Source of the DNA: Silurus meridionalis
Taxonomy: Eukaryota; Chordata; Actinopteri; Siluriformes; Siluridae
Direction: 5' to 3'
Assembly: GCF_014805685.1 (NCBI RefSeq)
Contig: NC_060901.1
Coordinates: 23,319,905 to 23,383,904, forward strand
Length of the DNA stretch: 64,000 nt
Shown: positions 57,243 through 64,000 of the stretch, one piece after another
Numbering within the stretch: the stretch's first letter is position 1
Layout: every line of letters begins with the position of its first letter
Translations under genes and position numbers: made by a program
The notes under the pieces: generated by a model
What the model saw: the letters and a program-made list of their open reading frames with translations, nothing else
Told to the model about the DNA's origin: nothing
Database searches by the model: none

Positions 57243-57674
57243 TGCTTCTGATTCGTTGATTTGGGGCGCTGCAGTGCACAGCTGCTACCTGAGCAGCTGA
57301 TTGGATAAGTGCTTGAAGAACCAGGTGTTCAGAAGGTTCCTCATGGAGTAATCAGTATACAGTACTACAGTATATTAGTGTTGATGACTACAGTTGGAGC
57401 TCTGAAGGTTTTAACGTCGTTTCATTCGTTCCTTCAGCACGGTGTAGATTCGTTCCTGGTTGTTGTGAATGGCAGTGCCCTATTAACTCTCACTCTCTCC
57501 CTCCCTCCCTTTCTTTCTCTCTTGGGCTCTCGCTCTTTTTTTCCTCTCGTTTTCCTTCAGATCTGAGAGTTAGTTGAAGGTGACTCATTCCTGAAGCGCC
57601 ACCTCTCCCTCCACATCCGCTCTCTTCTCATCCTTTTATTATCGTTTACAACCCCGTGTCTACTCCACTCACTC
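56386..57674. other. Intergenic stretch, nothing firm
   Basis: Contains a (GA)n run at about 57217-57239 and a weak SINE-like fragment near 56850-56895 (GAAGGTCAGGAGTTCAAATA). No gene recognised. Confidence 0.4.
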
Positions 57675-57687
57675 GTCTGCTTCAGTA

Positions 57688-57740
<53 letters not shown>

Positions 57741-57771
57741 CTTTCTCTCTCACACACACACAATGTCTTAT

Positions 57772-57815
<44 letters not shown>

Positions 57816-57915
57816 TCACACACTCACTGTTTCTCTCTCGCACGCCTGCACACACGCCTGCACACACATTGTTTCTCTTTGCTCTTGCACACACACAGTT
57901 TCTCTCTCTCTCTTT

Positions 57916-57959
<44 letters not shown>

Positions 57960-58128
57960 GTTTCTCTCTCACACACATGCACACACACCATTTATTTGCT
58001 CTTTCACACAGTGATTCTCTCACACACACACACACACACACACGTTTCTCTCTCACACATGTACACACACGTTTCTCACTCTCTCACACGTGCGCACACA
58101 CAGTTTTTTCTCTCTCGCTCAATGATTT

Positions 58129-58166
<38 letters not shown>

Positions 58167-58197
58167 TATTTCTCACGTGCTCACACACAGTTTCTCT

Positions 58198-58254
<57 letters not shown>

Positions 58255-58279
58255 TTTCTCACGTGCTCACACAGTTTCT

Positions 58280-58328
<49 letters not shown>

Positions 58329-58490
58329 TTTCTCACGTGCTCACACACAGTTTCTCACACACACACACACACACACACAATGTTTCACACGTGCACACAA
58401 ACATTTTCTCACTCTCATGCTCTCTCAAGCTCTCTCTTTCACACACACACACACATACACACACACCACACACACACACAAACATAGTGT
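57675..58490. repeat. CA/CT compound satellite with repeated E-boxes
   Basis: Alternating (CA)n and (CT)n blocks are joined by phrases such as TTTCTCACGTGCTCACACAC and AGTTTCTCTCACA. The phrase ACTATTTCTCACGTGCTCAC recurs three times (CACGTG at 58174, 58260 and 58334). Two further CACGTG lie at 58087 and 58388, so five canonical E-boxes occur within about 310 bp. The 366- and 202-residue frames (HTHTHT, LSLSLS) are artefacts of the repeat. Confidence 0.95.
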
Positions 58491-58735
58491 TTCTCTCTTT
58501 GTCTCGATGTTTCTCACTGTTTCAATCTCAATGTCCCTTTGTTTCACTTATTCTCGTTTTCTCTCATTTTCCATCTTTCAATCATTATTTTTTTCAATTT
58601 CACTCAATTTTTCTTATTCTCACTCGCTTTCTTGTATTTTTGCTCCCTCTCATTGTCTCCTTCTTTCTCAGTGTCAATCTTTCAATGTCTTTCTCCCTCA
58701 CTGTCATTCTTTCAATCTTTATCTTTCCTAGCCAT
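58491..58735. repeat. Decayed pyrimidine-rich flank of the CA/CT satellite
   Basis: TTTCTCTCTTTGTCTCGATG, TTTCAATCTCAATGTCCC and similar phrases look like old satellite units in which the CA runs have been lost. The + strand is strongly pyrimidine-biased up to about 58735. Confidence 0.7.
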
Positions 58736-59009
58736 AGGAAGAGAAGTCTGACTTAAGAACTGCTGCAAGGCTGAGCAGGAGTTGGAGCATGTGAAGGTGT
58801 TCAGTAGGGTTGAGGTCAGAGCTCTATACCAGGATACTCCATCTCCATCTAAAACAGGGGTCTTCAGGTCAAGGATTAAAACATGGGGACCCCCTGATAC
58901 AAATTGTGTCCATCATAGCCAATGATATTAATAGAACCCACTCATATTCCACTATGAATATTGTCGTTGTACATGCATCTCTCTCTGTCTGTATATTTTC
59001 AAGATTTAT

Positions 59010-59188
59010 GCGGCCCGGGTTCGATCCCCGGTCAGGGAACCAACCCCAGCCACTCTTAGTGCCGGTCCCAAGCCCGGATAAATGGGGAGGGTTGCGTTAG
59101 GAAGGGCATCCAGCGTAAAAACATGTGCCAAATCAAACATGCGGATGGTCCGCTGTGGCGACCCCTGATGGTAGAAGCCGAAAGAAAG
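59010..59188 (+). mobile_element. tRNA-derived SINE with an RTE-type LINE tail, 5'-truncated
   Basis: It starts at CGGCCCGGGTTCGATCCCCG, a tRNA B box (GGTTCGATCCC). It continues with CAACCCCAGCCACTCTTAGT, CCGGATAAATGGGGAGGGTT and GGAAGGGCATCCAGCGTAAA. It ends with GGTCCGCTGTGGCGACCCCT and AGAAGCCGAAAGAAAG. The last part is the same tail as the RTE-type fragment at 62157 read on its - strand (GATCCGCTGTGGCGACCCCT, GGAGCAGCCGAAAGAA). The head (A box) is missing. Confidence 0.75.
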
Positions 59189-59355
59189 TTTTTACGCTTC
59201 ATAACATACATTTCGCAATTAAAATCGCAATTTATTAAGTCGTTCGTTATTTTAATAGATTTGCCGTTTCATACATTTTCCTTTTACCATCAGGTGGACA
59301 ATTGTACATTTAGCAACAGCTTTAATTTTGATTAAAAAAATTTCATTCAATATTT

Positions 59356-59356
<1 letters not shown>

Positions 59357-59445
<89 letters not shown>

Positions 59446-59446
59446 C
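59357..59446. repeat. (GATA)n microsatellite at the LINE 3' end
   Basis: About 22 perfect GATA units (TATC on the LINE's sense strand) end directly at TACAACTTTATTGTCATTGC, the LINE 3' terminus, so it is most likely the element's expanded tail. Confidence 0.95.
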
Positions 59447-61013
59447 AACTTTATTGTCATTGCATTGTACAGGTACACAGCAACGAAATGCAGTTTGGCA
59501 TCTACCAGAAGTGCAAAATGTAGCAGTTGTGCAAAAAGTGCAGATAAATATCTAGCATATTTACAGTGCAGATAACTATCTGGCATATTTACAGCAGTGG
59601 TATATATATGAAGTATATACAGTGAATAAATATAAAGGCTATGAAGGTTACAGATCACAGGATTATGACAGTAAGGAGTAGCAAGCTGAATAAACAGTCT
59701 ACTATATATAAAAAATATATATATATATATAAATATATACACATACATTATATACACAGATGAATGTGAAATGTTGGGCAGAATGTACAGTGATGATAAA
59801 TATACATACAGATATAAAAAGTGCAGATGTAATGAGGAGTGAAAAGATATAATATGAAGTATGTACATGTATTGTACAGAGGTTATATACAGTCTTTTGT
59901 TTATGTTTGTTTTGTAGTGGTTTAGCGGTGTAGTGTAGAGTTCAGTAGTGTGATGGTGGATGGAAAAAAACTGTCCCTGAACCTGCTGGTTCTGGCACGT
60001 AGTTTCTGTATCTCCTTCTTGATGGAAGGAGGTTAAACAGTTTATGACTGGGATGTGAAGAGTCCTTGATGATGCTGTGAGCTCTGCGCAGACATCTGCT
60101 GTGGTGAAGGTGTTCAATGGCAGGTAGTGGAGTGCCAGTGATGCGTTGGGCGGTTTTGACCACCCTTTGCAGTGCTTTACGTTCACACACAGTGGAGCCT
60201 CCGTACCATACAGTGATGGAGTTGGTCAGGATGCTCTCAATGATGCAGCGGTAGAAGCTCGTTAAAATCCCCGGGGACAGATGAGATTTCTTGAGACTTC
60301 TCAAGAAGTACAGGCGTTGTTGTGCTTTTTAACCAGAGCTGGCGTGTTCTGCTGCCATGTCAGATCCTCAGAGATGTGAACTCCCAGGAACTTAAAGCTG
60401 GAGACTCGCTCTACCTCGGTTCCATTGATGTTGACTGGTAGATGTCTCCTGCTGTTGGATTTCGGAAGTCCACAATGAGCTCTTTGGTCTTTGTGGCGTT
60501 GAGAGTCAGGTTGTTGGTGGCACACCATGCTGCCAGATTATGGATCTCTTCCCTGTAGGCCGATTCGTCGTTGTTGCCGATCTGGCCGACCACGGTGGTG
60601 TCATCTGCATACTTGATGAAGATGTTGGAGTTATACAGAGGAGCACAATCGTGGGTGAACAGGGAGTAGAGCAGTGGGCTCAGAACACAGCCCTGCGGTA
60701 TGCCAGTGTTCAGAATTAGGGTTGAGGATACCTGGTTTCCCAACCTGACAGATTGAGGTCTGTTGGTGAGAAAGTCCAGAATCCATCTGCAAGTGGAGGT
60801 GCAGATACCCAGTTCACTGAGCTTAGTGATCAGTACAGTGGGGAGGACTGTATTGAACGCAGAGCTAAAGTCAATGAACAGCATTCTGATGTACGTGTTG
60901 CTTTTATCCAGGTGGGTGAGAGCAGAATGAAGAGCTGTGGAAACTGCATCCTCTGTTGACCTGTTCGGGCGATAGGCAAACTGGTATGGGTCCAGTGTAG
61001 GTGGTAGCTTTGA
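59447..61013 (-). mobile_element. CR1/L2/Rex1-type LINE, 5'-truncated in the reverse transcriptase
   Basis: On the - strand it starts inside the reverse transcriptase ([17 protein letters not shown]). It continues through [51 protein letters not shown], the catalytic YADDTTVVG and [16 protein letters not shown]. After a frameshift near 60450 comes VSSFKFLGVHISEDLTW. After a second near 60305 come the C-terminal SPGILTSFYRCIIESILTNS, RALQRVV-like and PSHKLFNLLPSRRR parts. The 3' UTR (59447-59940) contains ATGCAGTTTGGCATCTACCA on the + strand. The endonuclease domain and first half are missing. The YADD catalytic box is intact, but the frameshifts make it inactive. The exact clade is uncertain; Rex1/Babar is my first guess. 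Confidence 0.85.
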
Positions 61014-62156
61014 TGTTTAAACTTTATAATTTTTTTAAACACTATTCAACATTAATTAGTGGACTGCCTGCAGTACCGCCGTCGACCACTAGTAGAAGAC
61101 CCATGATCTTAAATCTTCATGTAGCTGGCTTTGTGCATTGTCATGCCGGAACAGGGTTGGATTTTGTAGCTCAGTTTGATGGAATATCCGCATATTGCTG
61201 GAAAACTCCTCTGTCCCGGTACTGTTTCTATATATATGTGTTTTCCTTCATTCGTTACCTCCCAACAGTTAAAAAAAAAATAGCTTCTGGCATTAACCTT
61301 CATTTTTTTTTTGCTTGGCGAAAAGCCGTCGCGTTAACGGGGGCCCATCAATTTTCATTCCATGGCGATTTGTTTTAATGTCCTTACAGTGCCGTAGCCG
61401 TTTACGGGTTGAAGTCCACAAGAGCGTAATTGTTCCTGTCTTTGAGATATAAAGGATTAGTGTTTGTGTCTCCCTCGCCAATTAGAACGATGTTAAAACC
61501 ATCATGGCCATCTGTGAACTAGTGTATGTGGAATTGGTCGAAGTTGTATGAGAACTAGTTTGGAAGGATTCACGTCTATTAGCATTCACACACACTGTGT
61601 TTGATCTGAAATAGAAAGACAAGATAAACTATTATTTTTAAGACAAAAAAAGGAAAAGAAAAAATGTGTGTAATATAAAACATACTGTATGCCATAGAAT
61701 AGGAGCCATCATTTGATTATATGGCTATAAACAGCAAGTATTAACTTCTCTTTTCCCCCTTATTCTCGTAATTCATTCCTTCTGGAAGAGAAAGTCAAGA
61801 ACTTGAGATTTTGACCTTGAGGGTGCCCTTTTGTGTTCCTCCCAAGCCCCGCTAGCCTTGTAGAAATTTGCTATTAAGTGTATCACTCGAGCGTCGAGAC
61901 ACGAGCAGTGAAACGGAAAGAAGAGGAAAAACTCAGTCACCATGTGCACTGATGCCATTCTAGACGCATCGGGTCTGCATTATCTTTCGACATTTCAGCT
62001 CTCTTCGGATCAGTGTCTATTCGAAGCGCGAAATGTTTCCTCATTCCTGAGCATGTTCTGCCCTCTAGTGTTGGTGAGGGTCCAGTCAATGTTGAATTAC
62101 ATGGGCCAGCGTGACTCCCAGTATTGTTTTTGGAGATTTTAATATTTTTGTTTTTT
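61014..62156. other. Intergenic stretch, nothing recognised
   Basis: Follows the LINE 5' truncation point. A 125-residue + frame (61001-61378) and small - frames have no known domain. No named repeat. Confidence 0.4.
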
Positions 62157-62396
62157 TCTTTCGGCTGCTCCCTCCAGGGGTCGCCACAGCGGATCATCCG
62201 TCTCCATACCCCCTGTCCTCTACATCTGCCTCTTTCAAATCAACCTCCTACATGTCTTTTTTCACCAAATCCATAAACCTCCTCTTTGGTCTTCCTCTTT
62301 TCCTCCTTCCTGGTGGCTCCATCCAGCTCCACCTCCTGTCTTTTACTCAGTACCACTGTCTCTAAACCATACAACATCACAGGTCTCACCACAGTA
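62157..62396 (-). mobile_element. RTE-type LINE 3' end with terminal tail
   Basis: Read on the - strand: the sequence ends ATGATCCGCTGTGGCGACCC, GGAGGGAGCAGCCGAAAG; upstream lie GGATGGAGCCACCAGGAAGG, AAAGAGGCAGATGTAGAGGA and similar, corresponding to the copy at 53465. It supplies the terminal sequence missing in the other two copies. Its inner end runs straight into the TATC array. Confidence 0.75.
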
Positions 62397-63098
<702 letters not shown>

Positions 63099-63724
63099 CC
63101 ACTCTCTTTAAGAACCTGGAATATCAACCTCAGAATATTATCCAAATTGTGAGAAACAGAACACAAAGCAACACAAATTGATAGTAAATCAGACAAACAG
63201 TTTAATAAACAGTTTTAGTACAGAATTTGTAGAACAGGGTTACACTTATCTTTCACCACTTGTAGCTAATTTTGGCCATTAGCAACAATGACATATTTCT
63301 TGAGTTCTTGAAGTTCTGCACCCTTTATTGAACACTCTTTTTAAACAAAACCTGTTGTTGCAAGACACGTTCTAATAGGGAAATAATGAATATGACTAGC
63401 CTTTTAACCTTTCAAAAAACTGAAACGAAACAAATCCTAATATAAGAAAACAGGAACTCTGTACCACTTGTCTACAATGCCTAGGCATGTAGTCATAAAG
63501 TCCCAAAGTCAAGGAAATGTCGTATATGCATAACAGGGATCACATTGTGAATGTGTTTTCAGCATTTTAATAGGAAGCATTGCAAGCTTTAAAAAAAAAA
63601 GAGAGAGAGAAGGCATTGCAAATAAGGGGTCTGACATGGGTGGTTAGCAAGGTTCACTAGCATGATGCTATAGATCAGGTCCTGGTGTCCTGGAAATGTA
63701 ATCAAGACAATGGAACGTTATCAA
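63099..63724. other. Intergenic stretch, nothing recognised
   Basis: No gene or named repeat; a poly(A)/GA run lies near 63592-63611. Confidence 0.4.
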
Positions 63725-63830
63725 TAAAGTAGCATGGAGGGTAGAAGCATCATGTTGGTGGATTAATAACTGGTGCATTTCAGGAAATGGATGGCTGCTT
63801 CACGGGGAAGGAGTGTGTTCATCAGAGGGT
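63725..63830 (+). mobile_element. Possible Tc1-like transposase fragment (GGG motif region)
   Basis: GTAGCATGGAGGGTAGAAGC, ATCATGTTGGTGG, AACTGGTGCATTTCAGGAAA and TGGATGGCTGC resemble the HGGGSIMLWGCF ... GTGALHKIDG segment of a Tc1-like transposase. Too short and decayed to be sure. After it, to the window end, nothing is recognised. Confidence 0.45.
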
Positions 63831-64000
63831 CAATAGTTTGCAAACTGACCTCTGGTTGGCCAGTTATAATTAGGAATTGGCTATAAAATAACTATTTGCT
63901 GTGATACTATGGGGAAATTCAAGCAACTTCGCAAAGATCTTTAAAAAAAAAAACTGGTTTTCAGTGTACAGAAGCTCAAAATAGCTTTAGTTCAGTAAAT

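Noticed and set aside
57656..58756. 366-residue frame, the longest in the window
   Set aside because: It is made of HTHTHT and SLSLSL from CA and CT repeats and has no domain.

Overview
The window looks like ordinary nuclear DNA of a teleost fish. The reasons are vertebrate-style exons separated by kilobase-scale introns, GT/AG splice sites, abundant microsatellites, and interspersed repeats typical of fish (Tc1-like and mariner DNA transposons, hAT elements and MITEs, tRNA-derived SINEs, RTE-, L2- and CR1/Rex1-type LINEs). The SINE sequences remind me most of catfish and related otophysan fish, but that is recall without a search and is tentative. Nothing looks bacterial, viral or organellar.

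One protein-coding gene is supported: the 3' part of mei4, encoding the meiotic double-strand-break formation protein MEI4, on the + strand. Three coding exons are visible (585-1063, 8779-8910, 26929-27192). All have good splice consensus and matching phases, and they end in a TGA stop followed by an AATAAA signal about 190 bases later. The start codon and N-terminal exon(s) lie before the window. The introns are 7.7 kb and 18.0 kb. Intron 1 carries two large tandem arrays: a TTTC array with a second level of organisation (3.0-4.0 kb), and a G/A/T satellite with a 662-base stretch lacking any C (4.9-6.35 kb). Intron 2 holds a 28-bp minisatellite and decayed Tc1, RTE, mariner, L2 and SINE copies.

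From 27.4 kb to the end I find no host gene. The stretch is repeat-rich and intergenic. It contains a dense transposon cluster at 32-35.6 kb; nested Tc1-type debris at 39.7-44.7 kb; a 56-bp satellite broken by a MITE at 45.1-45.9 kb; a Sleeping Beauty-like Tc1 relic at 47.2-48.0 kb with a 21-bp minisatellite beside it; a hAT BED-finger fragment at 50.8-51.2 kb; a hAT element with an intact 8-bp target duplication at 55.8-56.2 kb; a CA/CT satellite with E-boxes at 57.7-58.7 kb; a 5'-truncated LINE with a GATA tail at 59.4-61.0 kb; and a 700-bp TATC/CATC/TGTC array at 62.4-63.1 kb.

No new biological system could be supported. The points most worth following up are the eight-unit higher-order duplication inside the TTTC array, with its 16 acceptor-like CAG motifs in a meiotic gene intron; the C-free satellite next to it; the SINE that shares its 3' end with an RTE-type LINE; and several dispersed repeat families I could not name. 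Family names come from memory of typical sequences, with no database search.
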